Assembly (NCBI GenBank): GCA_945952065.1 | Contig: CAMFGY010000004.1 | Span: forward strand, 1 to 64,000 | DNA: 64,000 nt | Direction: 5' to 3' | From: an uncultured Burkholderiales bacterium | Lineage (GTDB): Bacteria > Pseudomonadota > Gammaproteobacteria > Burkholderiales > Burkholderiaceae_C | Shown here: in pieces, positions 16,706 to 25,659 of the stretch | Layout: each line of letters begins with the position of its first letter | Numbering within the stretch: position 1 is the first letter of the stretch | Translations under genes and position numbers: made by a program | Notes under the pieces: generated by a model | What the model saw: the letters and a program-made list of their open reading frames with translations, nothing else | What the model was told of the DNA's origin: nothing | The model's database searches: none

Positions 16706-18199
16706 GTGATCGAAGCCTCTATTTCTGGCGCTTGTGACGCCTCCGCCACGCTCAAGCGTCTGGCCCATGTGGCCAAGCGCCACCCTGAAAGCGCCCTGCT
16801 GCGTCTGGCCCATCTGGAGCGGCAGTCTCGCGCCGCCGGGCATATGGCCCTGGCCGCCGATGCGCTGTGCGCGCGCTTTTATCTGCTCGAGCACCGTGGG
16901 CGCGCGCTTGAGTTGCAAGCGGCCCTGACTCAGGCCGAGCGCGAGCTGAAGGCAGAGCAAGCGCCGCTGCAGGTGGCCCGCTTGTGCGAAGCCCTGGGCC
17001 GACTGGCGTATCAGCAAGGTGAGTACAGCGAAGCGACCGAGCAATGGCAACGTGCCGCCGACTTGGCTGCGCAGCTGAACGAGACCCGGGTGGGCGCCGC
17101 CGCCCGCATCGGGCTGGGTCAGATTCACTACGCCTTCGGCGAATGGGAACGCGGGCGCGAGGTGCACCGCGAAGCCGCCGATCTGCTGGGCGCGGCCGAT
17201 GACAGCTACCTCGCCGCCAAACTCGCCTTGAACATTGGCGTGGGCCATTTTGAAACCCATGAGCTGGACGACGCCGAGCGCCACTTCAGCCACGGCTTGG
17301 CCGCGGCGCGGCGCGGCCAGCACCGCGAGTACGAGGCCGAGGCGCACTGGCAACTGGCGCGCGCCGCCCTGGCCCGTGGCAGACTGGACTGGGCCACCAC
17401 CGACTGCCGCATGGCGCTGAGCATTGCCAACAAGCTGGGTCACAGCTGGTTGGAAGCCGCCGCCAGCCGCAGCTGGACAGACATTGCCCTGGCGCGCGGC
17501 GACCAGCTCGGCGCCATCCGCAGCACCGAGCACGCTCTGCTCTTGGCCGAGCGCATTCATTCACGCCCGCAGCAAAGTCAGGCCCATCTGCAACTCGCCA
17601 AGCTCAAAGAAGCGCGCGGCCAAAAGGAAGCTGCCTTGCGGCACTTGTGGCAACACCAGGCGCTGCAGGCCGAGATTGATCGCTTGAGCAGTGCCGCGCA
17701 TCGCGCAAACCCAGCGGCCAGCGACAAGCGTGCGGATCAGTTGCTGCTGGCCCTGTCCAATCAGCGCTGGCGTCTGCAGGAGCCTGCCGATGGCACGCGT
17801 GCGCTCCAACAGCTGTGCGCGGCCAGTGTGCGCATCTTGCCGCTGTCCCATGCCTTGTTCTGGTGGACACAGCCCGGCGCCGATGACGCCAGCTTCCCGG
17901 TGCTGAACGCGGCAGCCTTGCGGCCCTATCTCGATTGGCTGGCAGACCAGGCCTTGCCGCATGCGCAGACCCTCCGGGCCCCACCCCATCCGCACGCCGC
18001 CCTGCTACAAGCGCCTGGTCATCTACCCGGCGCCAGCAACAATGCAGTGCGCCTGGAGTTGCCGCTGATCGTGGGCAAGCAGCCCCGGGCCTTGCTCTGG
18101 ATGGTGCCCAGCCAAGAAGGGCATGAATGGAGCAGTCGCGAACTGCTTCAAGCCAGCCATCTGGCCCGCCTGTTCGAGGCCCTGCTCAGCCGGCTCTGA
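16706..18199 (+). CDS. TPR-repeat protein with C-terminal GAF-like region, function unknown
   Basis: A 497-residue cytoplasmic protein beginning with GTG at 16706; no ribosome site is clear, and ATGs further in are alternatives. Residues about 10-330 are alpha-helical repeats of TPR type, for example RLCEALGRLAYQQGEYSEATEQWQRAADLA, then similar blocks at about 40-residue spacing. Residues about 365-497 (RALQQLCAASVRILPLSHALFWW ... RLELPLIVGKQPRALLWMV) look like a degenerate GAF domain. The layout resembles TPR sensor proteins that normally end in a GGDEF or kinase domain, but no output domain is present. It is divergent from the GlcNAc operon and convergent with ung. No specific function can be assigned. 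Confidence 0.75.
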   Translation: MIEASISGACDASATLKRLAHVAKRHPESALLRLAHLERQSRAAGHMALAADALCARFYLLEHRGRALELQAALTQAERELKAEQAPLQVARLCEALGRLAYQQGEYSEATEQWQRAADLAAQLNETRVGAAARIGLGQIHYAFGEWERGREVHREAADLLGAADDSYLAAKLALNIGVGHFETHELDDAERHFSHGLAAARRGQHREYEAEAHWQLARAALARGRLDWATTDCRMALSIANKLGHSWLEAAASRSWTDIALARGDQLGAIRSTEHALLLAERIHSRPQQSQAHLQLAKLKEARGQKEAALRHLWQHQALQAEIDRLSSAAHRANPAASDKRADQLLLALSNQRWRLQEPADGTRALQQLCAASVRILPLSHALFWWTQPGADDASFPVLNAAALRPYLDWLADQALPHAQTLRAPPHPHAALLQAPGHLPGASNNAVRLELPLIVGKQPRALLWMVPSQEGHEWSSRELLQASHLARLFEALLSRL

Positions 18200-18207
18200 A
18201 GCCCAAG

Positions 18208-18223
18208 GGGCCTTACAAGGCCC
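18208..18223. terminator. Hairpin between the convergent TPR and ung genes
   Basis: GGGCCT (18208-18213) and AGGCCC (18218-18223) with loop TACA. The hairpin overlaps the ung stop codon. There is no T run, so termination would be weak or need Rho. Confidence 0.35.
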
Positions 18224-18905
18224 AGTCCAGCGCGCGCCCTCGCTGCGCCAACCAGGCCGCCGCCTGCGAGAAATGCCCGCAGCCGATGAAGGGCGCGGGC
18301 GGGCGCAGGGCCGACAGCGGCGACGGATGATTGGCCTGCAAGATCAGGTGCTGCGGGCCGGCACTGGCAATCAGGCTCGCCTTGGCCTGCGCAAAGGCGC
18401 CCCACAAGAGAAAGACTTTGGGCGCCGGGTCCAGCGCGGCGGCCTGCACCAGCGCGTCGCTCAGCGCCTCCCAGCCGCGCTTGGCATGGCTGGCCGGTGC
18501 ACCGTCCTCCACCGTCAAACAGCTGTTGAGCAACAAGACCCCGCGCTCGGCCCAGGGGGTCAAGCTGGGCGACATGGGCGGCTGCTGGCCCAGATCACGC
18601 TGCAGCTCTTTGAAGAGATTGCGCAGGCTGGGCGGCGGCGCCACGCCCTCAGGCACCGAGAAGGCCAGCCCCTCGGCTTGGCCCGGGCCGTGGTATGGGT
18701 CTTGCCCCAAGATCAGAACCTTGGTCTGCGCCAGCGGGGTGAGCCGCAGCGCGCGCAGCGGCTCGGGCGGATAGATGCGCGCGCCCGCCGCCGCCCGCTC
18801 GGCCAAAAAGGCTTGCAGCGCTTGGCCGGCCGGGCTGGCCAGCCAGGCCTCAACCAGTGGCCGCCAGCCGCCATCGAGCTGGGCCAAACTCGCCGCCAGC
18901 TCCAT
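18213..18905 (-). CDS. ung: Uracil-DNA glycosylase, family 1
   Basis: A 230-residue base-excision repair enzyme that removes uracil from DNA. It carries the catalytic water-activating loop ILGQDPYHGPGQAEGLAFSVP, LLNSCLTVE, and the minor-groove intercalation loop HPSPLSALR. The start was set to ATG 18905 (MELAASLAQLDGGW), one base after the trpC stop; the longer frame would run through trpC. It is the last gene of the trp transcript, so its expression probably follows that operon. Confidence 0.96.
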   Translation of the reverse strand: MELAASLAQLDGGWRPLVEAWLASPAGQALQAFLAERAAAGARIYPPEPLRALRLTPLAQTKVLILGQDPYHGPGQAEGLAFSVPEGVAPPPSLRNLFKELQRDLGQQPPMSPSLTPWAERGVLLLNSCLTVEDGAPASHAKRGWEALSDALVQAAALDPAPKVFLLWGAFAQAKASLIASAGPQHLILQANHPSPLSALRPPAPFIGCGHFSQAAAWLAQRGRALDWAL

Positions 18906-18906
18906 C

Positions 18907-19695
18907 TCAGGCAAACAAAGCCGCCAAAGCCACACCGGGGTCGGGCGCGCGCATGAAGGCCTCGCCCACCAAGAAGGCGTTGACCTGGGCCGCGCGCATG
19001 GTTTGCACATCGGCCGCGCTCAAGATACCGGACTCGGTCACCAGGAGACGATCGCTGGGCACCTCGTTCAACAAACCCAGGGTGGTGTCCAGCGTGACCT
19101 CAAAGCTGCGCAGATTGCGGTTGTTGATGCCCACCAGCGGGGTCTTCAAACGCAGGGCGCGCTGCAGCTCCGCGCCGTCATGCACCTCCACCAAGACGCC
19201 CATCTTCAGGCTCAGCGCCACGGCCTCCAAATCGGCCATCTGCGCATCATCCAAGCAGGCGGCGATCAGCAAGATGCAGTCCGCACCCATGGCCCGCGCC
19301 TCAAAGACCTGGTACTCATCGACCATGAAGTCCTTGCGCAGCACCGGCAAGTCACACGCAGCGCGCGCCTGCTGCAAATACGCCACTTGCCCCTGGAAGA
19401 ACTGCTCGTCGGTCAGCACGCTCAAGCAGGCCGCACCATGCTTGGCATAGCTCTCGGCAATGGCGGCGGGCTGAAAGTTCTCGCGCAGCACACCCTTGCT
19501 GGGCGAGGCTTTCTTGATCTCGGCAATCACGGCGCTTTGGCCAGCGGCGATCTTGGCACGCAGGGCCGCCTCGAAGCCGCGCTGGTCATGGCGCCCTTCC
19601 GCCTCATCACGCAGGCTGGCGAGTGATCGATGCTGCCGCGCCCGCGCCAGCTCCTCTTGTTTGACCGCAACAATGCGGCGCAAGATGTCAGACAT
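18907..19695 (-). CDS. trpC: Indole-3-glycerol-phosphate synthase
   Basis: A 262-residue TIM-barrel enzyme of tryptophan synthesis, a stand-alone TrpC not fused to TrpF. Motifs: [30 protein letters not shown] (catalytic Lys), [47 protein letters not shown] and VTESGI. The ATG at 19695 matches the family N-terminus; ten further in-frame residues upstream are dispensable. It lies between the small membrane protein gene and ung. Confidence 0.97.
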   Translation of the reverse strand: MSDILRRIVAVKQEELARARQHRSLASLRDEAEGRHDQRGFEAALRAKIAAGQSAVIAEIKKASPSKGVLRENFQPAAIAESYAKHGAACLSVLTDEQFFQGQVAYLQQARAACDLPVLRKDFMVDEYQVFEARAMGADCILLIAACLDDAQMADLEAVALSLKMGVLVEVHDGAELQRALRLKTPLVGINNRNLRSFEVTLDTTLGLLNEVPSDRLLVTESGILSAADVQTMRAAQVNAFLVGEAFMRAPDPGVALAALFA

Positions 19696-19721
19696 GAACG
19701 AATCCTTTATTCCCCATCGGT

Positions 19722-20240
19722 TCACAGGCTCAAGCCGGCCCGTTCCACCTTCAAACGACGCGCCAACACATCCGCCAGCTGGCTGGTGAGTTGATGCTCA
19801 CTGCGACCCGCATTGGCGCGGGTTTGAAACACACGCAAGGGTCGGCCACCGTCTTCATGGCGGAACTCCAGCGCCAACGAGCGGCGCTTGGCCCCGGCCA
19901 CGCACAGCAGCTTCCAGCCCGCGCCCTTCAAGACCGCCGGCGCACCGGCTTGGCCCACCGGCTCCAGCCGCGCCTCGGCCAGCCCAATACGCCAGCCAAT
20001 GCCGGGCCGCAGCATCAGCGCGTACATCAACATCCCAGCCACCACCAGCCCCAAGGCCAGCCACCCCAGTTCACGCGTCCAGGGCATGTGCTCAATGCGG
20101 ACCGTGGCCAGCCCCAAGGCCGTACCCACCAAGCCGACAAGCAGAGCCGCTGGATGCGGCTCCAGATGCGGCAGCATCAGGCTTTCCGAGCGCTCGGCCT
20201 CGCTCAGCAGTTGGCGTAGCAAGGCCTCGTTCGATCTCAT
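19722..20240 (-). CDS. Small membrane protein of unknown function inside the trp operon
   Basis: A 172-residue protein with a charged N-terminus ([19 protein letters not shown]), two hydrophobic segments at about 30-47 and 57-75, and a soluble C-terminal part (about 80-172). The start overlaps the trpD stop as ATGA, so it is translationally coupled to trpD. No family recognised and no catalytic motif seen. The coupling suggests a real gene rather than a chance ORF. Confidence 0.75.
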   Translation of the reverse strand: MRSNEALLRQLLSEAERSESLMLPHLEPHPAALLVGLVGTALGLATVRIEHMPWTRELGWLALGLVVAGMLMYALMLRPGIGWRIGLAEARLEPVGQAGAPAVLKGAGWKLLCVAGAKRRSLALEFRHEDGGRPLRVFQTRANAGRSEHQLTSQLADVLARRLKVERAGLSL

Positions 20241-21280
20241 GCGGCGGCGCCCAGGGCCTGTGTGGTGCGCACGAACTGATCCAGCTTGGCGCGCGCCGCG
20301 CCGCTGGCGATCGCCTCGCGGGCCAAGCCAATGCCCTCGGCAATGGAGCCGGCGCGATTGGCGGCGTAGAGCGTGGCGCCCGCGTTCAAGATGACGATGT
20401 CGCGCGCCGGCCCTTCTTCATTGGCCAGCGCCCCCAGCAGCATGACCCGCGACTCCTCCGGCCCGCTGACCCGCAAGCTGCGGTTCGAGACCATGGACAG
20501 GCCAAAGTCCTCGGGGTGGATTTCATACTCGCGCACCTCGCCGTTCTTCAACTCGCCCACCAAGGTGGCGGCGCCCAGCGAGATTTCGTCCATGCCGTCT
20601 TTGCCATAGACCACCAGCGCATGCTCAGCGCCCAAGCGCTGCATCACCCGCACTTGAATGCCGACCAGATCGGGGTGGAACACGCCCATCAAGATATTGG
20701 GGGCGCCGGCCGGGTTGGTCAGCGGGCCCAGGATGTTGAAGATGGTGCGCACGCCCATCTCGCGGCGCACCGGCGCGATGTTCTTCATCGCCGGATGGTG
20801 GTTGGGCGCGAACATAAAGCCGATGCCGGTCTGCGCCACCGACTCGGCCACCTGGGCCGGGCTCAGCATGATGTTGGCACCCAAGGCTTCCAGCACATCG
20901 GCACTGCCGGTCTTGCTGGAGACGCTGCGGTTGCCATGCTTGGCCACTTGCGCGCCGGCCGCAGCGGCCACAAACATCGAGCAGGTGGAGATATTGAAGG
21001 TGTGGGCACCATCGCCGCCCGTGCCCACCACATCGACCAAGTTCGGGTTGACGGGCTGGGGCAGCGGCACTTTGTTGGAGAGCTCGCGCATCACTTGCGC
21101 GGCGGCGGTGATCTCGCCGATGGTTTCTTTCTTGACGCGCAGGCCGGCCAGCAAGGCGGCCGACATGACGGGCGACATCTCGCCGGCCATGATGCGGCGC
21201 ATCAGCGTCAGCATCTCATCGTGGAAGATTTCGCGGTGTTCGATGACGCGGGTCAGGGCTTCGGTATCGGTGATCGGCAT
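20237..21280 (-). CDS. trpD: Anthranilate phosphoribosyltransferase
   Basis: A 347-residue enzyme that joins anthranilate and PRPP. It has the PRPP-binding [16 protein letters not shown] and the anthranilate-site [21 protein letters not shown], plus PLTNPAGAP. The start at ATG 21280 follows GAGAGGAAAT, giving [15 protein letters not shown]. The gene begins 13 bases after ltaE, unusual because TrpD normally follows TrpG directly in this group. Confidence 0.97.
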   Translation of the reverse strand: MPITDTEALTRVIEHREIFHDEMLTLMRRIMAGEMSPVMSAALLAGLRVKKETIGEITAAAQVMRELSNKVPLPQPVNPNLVDVVGTGGDGAHTFNISTCSMFVAAAAGAQVAKHGNRSVSSKTGSADVLEALGANIMLSPAQVAESVAQTGIGFMFAPNHHPAMKNIAPVRREMGVRTIFNILGPLTNPAGAPNILMGVFHPDLVGIQVRVMQRLGAEHALVVYGKDGMDEISLGAATLVGELKNGEVREYEIHPEDFGLSMVSNRSLRVSGPEESRVMLLGALANEEGPARDIVILNAGATLYAANRAGSIAEGIGLAREAIASGAARAKLDQFVRTTQALGAAA

Positions 21281-21293
21281 CGTCAATTTCCTC

Positions 21294-22328
21294 TCAAGCG
21301 AAGTATTCGCGCACGGCGGCCACGGCACGGTCAATGCCGGCCGCGTCCACATCCAAATGGGTGACAAAACGCAGCTGATAAATCCCGGTGGCCAGCACGC
21401 CGCGCGACTTCAGATGCGGCAGCAAACCGGCGGCACGCTCGGCCGCCTGCGGCTTGAGGCTCACAAACACGATATTGCTTTGCGGCGCTTCCACCGCCAG
21501 CGCCTCAATGCTTTGCAGGCCGGTGGCCAGGCGCTGGGCCAAGGCATGGTCTTCGGCCAGCCGTGCCACTTGGTGGTCCAGCGCATAGTGCGCCGCCGCC
21601 GCCAAGACGCCGGCTTGGCGCATGCCGCCGCCCACCATCTTGCGCCAGCGCCGCGCTTGCTGGATCAAGGCGCGCGAACCGCACAGCACCGAGCCCACCG
21701 GCGCGCCCAGGCCCTTGGAAAAGCAGACCGAGACGCTGTCGAAATGCTGGGTGATGGCGCGCGCGGCGGCATAGGGGTCGCCTCCGGCTGGTGCGCCCGC
21801 CACCGCCGCATTGAACAGCCGCGCGCCGTCCAGATGTCGACCCAGGCCATGCTTGAGGGCCAAGGCCGAGGCCTGGGCCAGATAGTCCAAAGGCAAGACC
21901 TGACCCCGGATGGTGTTTTCCAGCGTCAGCAAACGAGTGCGGGCAAAGTGGAAGTCATCGGGCTTGATATGGGCTTCGATGTCTTTCAAGCTCAGCGAAC
22001 CATCGGGCTGATGGTTCAGCGGCTGCGGCTGGATCGAGCCCAGCACTGCCGCGCCCCCGCCCTCCCAGCGGTAGGTGTGGGCGAACTGGCCGACGATGTA
22101 CTCATCACCACGCTGGCAATGGCTCATCAAGGCGCACAGATTGCTCTGCGTGCCGGTCGGGAAGAACAGCGCCGCTTCAAAGCCGAGTCGCTCGGCCACG
22201 GCCTCTTGCAAGGCGTTGACGCTGGGGTCGTCACCAAACACATCGTCGCCCAGCGGCGCTGCGGCCATGGCTTCGCGCATGCCCGGCGTGGGCTGGGTGA
22301 CGGTGTCGCTGCGAAGGTCGACTGTCAT
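21294..22328 (-). CDS. ltaE: Low-specificity L-threonine aldolase
   Basis: A 344-residue PLP enzyme of the beta-eliminating lyase fold that splits threonine or allo-threonine to glycine and acetaldehyde. Visible features: [31 protein letters not shown], the cofactor-facing [13 protein letters not shown], and the PLP lysine in [14 protein letters not shown]. Length normal. It is inserted between trpG and trpD on the same strand. Glycine production may link to serine and one-carbon supply for tryptophan synthesis, but that is inference. Confidence 0.93.
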   Translation of the reverse strand: MTVDLRSDTVTQPTPGMREAMAAAPLGDDVFGDDPSVNALQEAVAERLGFEAALFFPTGTQSNLCALMSHCQRGDEYIVGQFAHTYRWEGGGAAVLGSIQPQPLNHQPDGSLSLKDIEAHIKPDDFHFARTRLLTLENTIRGQVLPLDYLAQASALALKHGLGRHLDGARLFNAAVAGAPAGGDPYAAARAITQHFDSVSVCFSKGLGAPVGSVLCGSRALIQQARRWRKMVGGGMRQAGVLAAAAHYALDHQVARLAEDHALAQRLATGLQSIEALAVEAPQSNIVFVSLKPQAAERAAGLLPHLKSRGVLATGIYQLRFVTHLDVDAAGIDRAVAAVREYFA

Positions 22329-22359
22329 TGGTGCCCCTCGCTCGTCGGGTACGCCGAGC

Positions 22360-22399
22360 GATCCCCCGAGGGGATCGTGCTTGCTTGGGGCGGCCCGGC
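22360..22399. repeat. Burkholderiales-type GC-rich intergenic repeat, copy 1
   Basis: A perfect hairpin GATCCCC-CGA-GGGGATC (22360-22376) is followed by TTGGGGCGGCCCGGC (22385-22399). That 15-mer is the exact reverse complement of a block at 23026-23040, and CCCCTCGGGGG is also shared. The two copies are inverted and lie on either side of trpG. Such elements are common between genes in Comamonadaceae-type genomes. Confidence 0.7.
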
Positions 22400-22428
22400 G
22401 CGGCGCCCGTCCCGCTTCGATGCCGGCC

Positions 22429-23013
22429 TCATAGCGCCAACTGCAAGAAGTTCTTCAGCATGGCATGACCATGCTCGCTGAGGATGGACTCGGGATGGAA
22501 TTGCACCCCTTCCATCGGCGTGGCGCTGCCGGCCAAGCCACGGTGGCGCACGCCCATGATCTCGCCGTCGTCGCTGCGCGAGGTGATCTCAAACTCGGGC
22601 GGCAGCGTGGCCTCATCGATCACCAGCGAGTGGTAGCGGATCACGCTGAACTCTTTGGGCAGGCCTTTGTAAACGCCTTTTTGATCGGTGCTGAGCACAC
22701 AGGCCTTGCCATGCATCTGATGCTTGGCACGCACGATCTTGGCGCCAAAAGCCGCGCCCATGCTTTGGTGGCCCAGGCAGACACCAAGAATGGGCAGCTT
22801 GCCGGCAAAGTGCTGGATGGCCGGCACGCAGATGCCGGCCTCAGCCGGCGAGCAAGGGCCAGGCGAAAAGACCAGATGGTCGGGCTTGAGCGCGGCGATC
22901 TCTTCGACCGTGATCTCGTCATTGCGCACGACCTTGACCTCGGCGCCCAGTTCACCGAAGTACTGCACCAGATTGAAGGTGAAGCTGTCGTAGTTATCAA
23001 TCATCAACAACAT
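22429..23013 (-). CDS. trpG: Anthranilate synthase component II, glutamine amidotransferase (TrpG/PabA)
   Basis: A 194-residue class I glutaminase that feeds ammonia to TrpE. Features: [30 protein letters not shown], nucleophile Cys in [10 protein letters not shown], and the His/Glu pair in [14 protein letters not shown]. The ATG at 23013 follows GGAGG. It may also serve p-aminobenzoate synthesis as PabA. It is flanked on both sides by inverted copies of a GC-rich repeat. Confidence 0.97.
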   Translation of the reverse strand: MLLMIDNYDSFTFNLVQYFGELGAEVKVVRNDEITVEEIAALKPDHLVFSPGPCSPAEAGICVPAIQHFAGKLPILGVCLGHQSMGAAFGAKIVRAKHQMHGKACVLSTDQKGVYKGLPKEFSVIRYHSLVIDEATLPPEFEITSRSDDGEIMGVRHRGLAGSATPMEGVQFHPESILSEHGHAMLKNFLQLAL

Positions 23014-23025
23014 GTCATGCCTCCT

Positions 23026-23066
23026 GCCGGGCCGCCCCAAAGGAGGCATGCGCCCCCTCGGGGGGC
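23026..23066. repeat. Burkholderiales-type GC-rich intergenic repeat, copy 2
   Basis: GCCGGGCCGCCCCAA (23026-23040) is followed by the hairpin GCCCCC-TCG-GGGGGC (23052-23066). It is inverted relative to copy 1 at 22360-22399. It lies in the 81-base gap between trpE and trpG and overlaps the region upstream of the trpG ribosome site. Confidence 0.7.
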
Positions 23067-23094
23067 AGTGAATGAATATGAACGTGGGGGCGCA

Positions 23095-24594
23095 TCAGAA
23101 TCCTTCCTCAACCAATTCAGCCGCGCGAATCAGCGCGCGCGCCTTTGCCTCGGTTTCTTGCCATTCCAACTCGGGCACCGAATCGGCCACCACGCCGGCC
23201 GCCGCCTGCACATACAAGGTCTCGTCCATGACGATGCCGGTGCGGATGGCAATTGCCAGATCCATATCGCCGGCAAAGCTCAGACAACCCACTGCGCCGC
23301 CATAAATGCCGCGCTTGACGGGTTCCAGCTCGTCAATGATTTCCATCGCCCGCACCTTGGGCGCGCCGGTCAGCGTGCCGGCCGGGAAGGTGGCTTTGAG
23401 CACATCGAGATTGCTGCAACCCTGCAGCAGCGTGCCTTCGACGTTAGAGACGATGTGCATCACATGCGAGTAGCGCTCCACCACAAAAGCATCGGTCACC
23501 TTGACCGAACCGATCTGGGCGATGCGGCCGATGTCATTGCGTGCCAGGTCGATCAGCATCAGGTGTTCGGCCAGTTCCTTGGGGTCGGCCTTCAGCTCTT
23601 TTTCCAGCGCCAGGTCTTTTTCGACGGTGCCGCCACGGGGACGCGTGCCCGCCAAAGGCCGGATGGTGACCTTCTCGCCCTCGGCCGTGGTCTCTTGGCG
23701 CACCAGGATTTCGGGCGAGGCGCCGACGATCTGGAACTCGCCCATATCGTAGAAATACATGTACGGGCTGGGGTTCAACGAACGCAGCGCGCGGTACAGG
23801 CTCAGCGGCGACTCGGTGTAGCGCTTGCGCAGGCGCTGGCCCACTTGCACCTGCATCATGTCGCCCGCGGCGATGTAGTCCTTGGCTTTTTGCACGGCGG
23901 CCAGATAGTCGGCCTTGGCAAATTCCCGCTCCACCGGATGGGCCAAGCCGCGCTTCACCGAGGGCGCTGAGACGCTGTAGTTCAGCTTGTCGCGCAACTC
24001 GGTCAGGCGCTTTTTGGCCCTGTGAAAAGCCTCGGGCTGGGCGGGGTCGGCGTAGACGATCAAATACAGCCGGCCCGAGAGGTTGTCGATCACCGCCAGC
24101 TCTTCGCATTGCAAGAGCATCACATCGGGGGTGCCGATGCCGCCGCTTTTCTCGGTACGCGCCAGCTTGGGCTCGATATAGCGCACCGCGTCATAGCCGA
24201 AGTAGCCGGCCAGCCCGCCACAAAAGCGCGGCATGCCGGGGCGCAGCGCGACCTTGAAGCGGCGCTGGTACTGCTCAATGAAGTCCAGCGGATTGCCCTC
24301 ATGGGTCTCGACCACCTGCCCGTCGGTGATGATTTCGGTGCGCTGGCCGCTGCTTTTCAGCACGGTGCGTGCCGGCAGGCCGATGTAGGAGTAGCGCCCG
24401 AAGCGCTCCCCGCCCACCACCGATTCCAGCAAAAAGCTGTTGCGGCCCGATTTGCCGCCATAAGCGCCCGCGCCGGCGCACAGCTTCAGGTACAGCGACA
24501 AAGGGGTCTCAAGGTCCGCAAAGGCCTCGCTGATCAGCGGGATGCGGTTGTAGCCCGAAGCGGCCAGGCTTTTGAATTCAAGTTCGGTCATCAT
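23095..24594 (-). CDS. trpE: Anthranilate synthase component I
   Basis: A 499-residue chorismate-utilising enzyme that makes anthranilate with TrpG. It has the N-terminal tryptophan-feedback part (PLISEAFADLETPLSLYLKL, LLESVVGGERFGRYSYIG) and the C-terminal catalytic core: IAAGDMMQVQVGQRL, GASPEILVR, RPLAGTRPRG, HLMLIDLARNDIGR, FPAGTLTGAPKVRAMEII and RGIYGGAVG. The start at ATG 24594 (MMTELEFKSLAASGYNRIPL) matches betaproteobacterial TrpE; a longer frame would run through the leader hairpins. First structural gene of the operon. Confidence 0.97.
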   Translation of the reverse strand: MMTELEFKSLAASGYNRIPLISEAFADLETPLSLYLKLCAGAGAYGGKSGRNSFLLESVVGGERFGRYSYIGLPARTVLKSSGQRTEIITDGQVVETHEGNPLDFIEQYQRRFKVALRPGMPRFCGGLAGYFGYDAVRYIEPKLARTEKSGGIGTPDVMLLQCEELAVIDNLSGRLYLIVYADPAQPEAFHRAKKRLTELRDKLNYSVSAPSVKRGLAHPVEREFAKADYLAAVQKAKDYIAAGDMMQVQVGQRLRKRYTESPLSLYRALRSLNPSPYMYFYDMGEFQIVGASPEILVRQETTAEGEKVTIRPLAGTRPRGGTVEKDLALEKELKADPKELAEHLMLIDLARNDIGRIAQIGSVKVTDAFVVERYSHVMHIVSNVEGTLLQGCSNLDVLKATFPAGTLTGAPKVRAMEIIDELEPVKRGIYGGAVGCLSFAGDMDLAIAIRTGIVMDETLYVQAAAGVVADSVPELEWQETEAKARALIRAAELVEEGF

Positions 24595-24613
24595 CACAGT
24601 GCTTTCCAACCCT

Positions 24614-24720
24614 GCGGCCCGACAGACACGCTGCTCAAGAAGCAGCAAGGGGCCGCGCAAACAAACCATCAGGGCGCTTGACTGAGGTGCAGGATCTCCA
24701 GGCGGCCCGGTCGGGCCTGG
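24614..24720 (-). promoter_or_regulatory. Alternative hairpins in the trpE leader, attenuation-like
   Basis: Plus-strand blocks: GCGGCCC at 24614-24620, GGGCCGC at 24650-24656, GCGGCCC at 24702-24708, and GGGCC at 24713-24717. The block at 24650-24656 can pair with either copy of GCGGCCC, while 24704-24708 can instead pair with 24713-24717. The pairings are mutually exclusive (1:2, 2:3, 3:4), as in amino-acid attenuators. The last hairpin ends 19 bases before the trpE start. No T run follows, so control might be at translation or through Rho. Confidence 0.45.
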
Positions 24721-24823
24721 CGCTGATTTTGCGCACAAGCCTGCGCCAAGTCAGGCACAGGAAGAGATCAGCAGGATTCACGCCGCACCCAGAGCAGATG
24801 CGAGCAAGCAGCAAGCGCCTTCT

Positions 24824-24907
24824 TCAGAAGACGAAGTTGGGCTGGCGACGCCAGGGCCAGGCTCCCCGGTCGTGTGACCCCTTGATGTGCTTGCGCGTGA
24901 TGAACAT
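24824..24907 (-). CDS. Putative trp leader peptide, 27 residues with Trp-Pro-Trp
   Basis: A short minus-strand ORF upstream of trpE starts ATG at 24907 and ends TGA at 24824. It reads MFITRKHIKG... and ends GAWPWRRQPNFVF, with two TGG codons within three positions near the end. Two Trp in 27 residues, followed by mutually exclusive hairpins before trpE, is the layout of a transcription-attenuation leader. An AGGAGG lies 19 bases before the ATG, too far to be its ribosome site. Too short to judge by coding statistics. Confidence 0.5.
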   Translation of the reverse strand: MFITRKHIKGSHDRGAWPWRRQPNFVF

Positions 24908-25024
24908 GATGAAATCAGTGTATCAGCCTCCTGTGACATTCGGCGCAGACAGCCCGCCCCGCTTCAAGCCATACTCGCGCCAAGCTTGCTGCCCCAGCCC
25001 AATCAACACCGAGGGACTTTCTCC

Positions 25025-25651
25025 ATGCGCGGATTCATTCTTGCTGCCTTGCTGACCCTGGCTGCGCACCCGGCCTGTCTGGCGCAAGCGCCCGCCGCGG
25101 CCAGCCCCAGCGCCGCCCTCGATGTGGCGGGCGTCAAGTACGAGCCCACGCTGCAAGTCGGCGGCCAAACCCTGCAGCTCAACGGCGCAGGCATTCGCTA
25201 CAAAGCCGTTTTCAAGGTCTACACCGCCGGCCTCTACCTGGGCAGCAAGGCCAGCAGCACCGAGGCGGTGCTGGCCGCGCCCGGCCCCAAACGCCTGCAC
25301 ATCGTGATGCTGCGCGAGGTGGACGGCAATGAGCTGGGCCGACTCTTCACCAAGGGCATGGAGCAAAACGCTTCACGCGAGGAATTTGGCAAAGCCGTCA
25401 ATGGCGTGCTGCGCGTGGCCGAAATCTTCGCCAGCCGTAAAAGCCTGACAAGCGGCGAACACTTCTCCATCGACTACCTGCCCGGCACCGGTTCGGTGGT
25501 GCTTTTGAACGGCAAGCCTCAGGGCGCGCCGATCAAAGAACCCGAGTTCTTCTCCGCCTTGCTGCGCATCTGGCTGGGCAAGTCACCCGCCGACGATCAA
25601 CTCAAAGAAGCCCTGCTGGGCATCGTGCGGGAGCGCCCCGGCCGCAGCTGA
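25025..25651 (+). CDS. Exported chalcone-isomerase-like domain protein
   Basis: A 208-residue periplasmic protein. ATG 25025 gives a signal peptide (MRGFILAALLTLAAHPACLAQA). The mature part carries the chalcone-isomerase-like fold signature: DVAGVKYEPTLQVGGQTLQLNGAGIRYKAVFKVYTAGLYLG, then RLHIVMLREVDGNELGRLFTKGMEQN and LPGTGSVVLLNGKPQG. This family is widespread in proteobacteria, is not a flavonoid enzyme, and probably binds fatty-acid-like ligands. The gene is divergent from the trp operon and convergent with gph, so it is transcribed alone. Confidence 0.88.
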   Translation: MRGFILAALLTLAAHPACLAQAPAAASPSAALDVAGVKYEPTLQVGGQTLQLNGAGIRYKAVFKVYTAGLYLGSKASSTEAVLAAPGPKRLHIVMLREVDGNELGRLFTKGMEQNASREEFGKAVNGVLRVAEIFASRKSLTSGEHFSIDYLPGTGSVVLLNGKPQGAPIKEPEFFSALLRIWLGKSPADDQLKEALLGIVRERPGRS

Positions 25652-25659
25652 TCGCGCCC

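Noticed and set aside
16568-17560. 330-residue minus-strand ORF across the TPR gene and its upstream repeat
   Set aside because: The long form is antisense to a TPR protein and low in complexity; only its last 38 codons were kept, as a weak small-ORF candidate.
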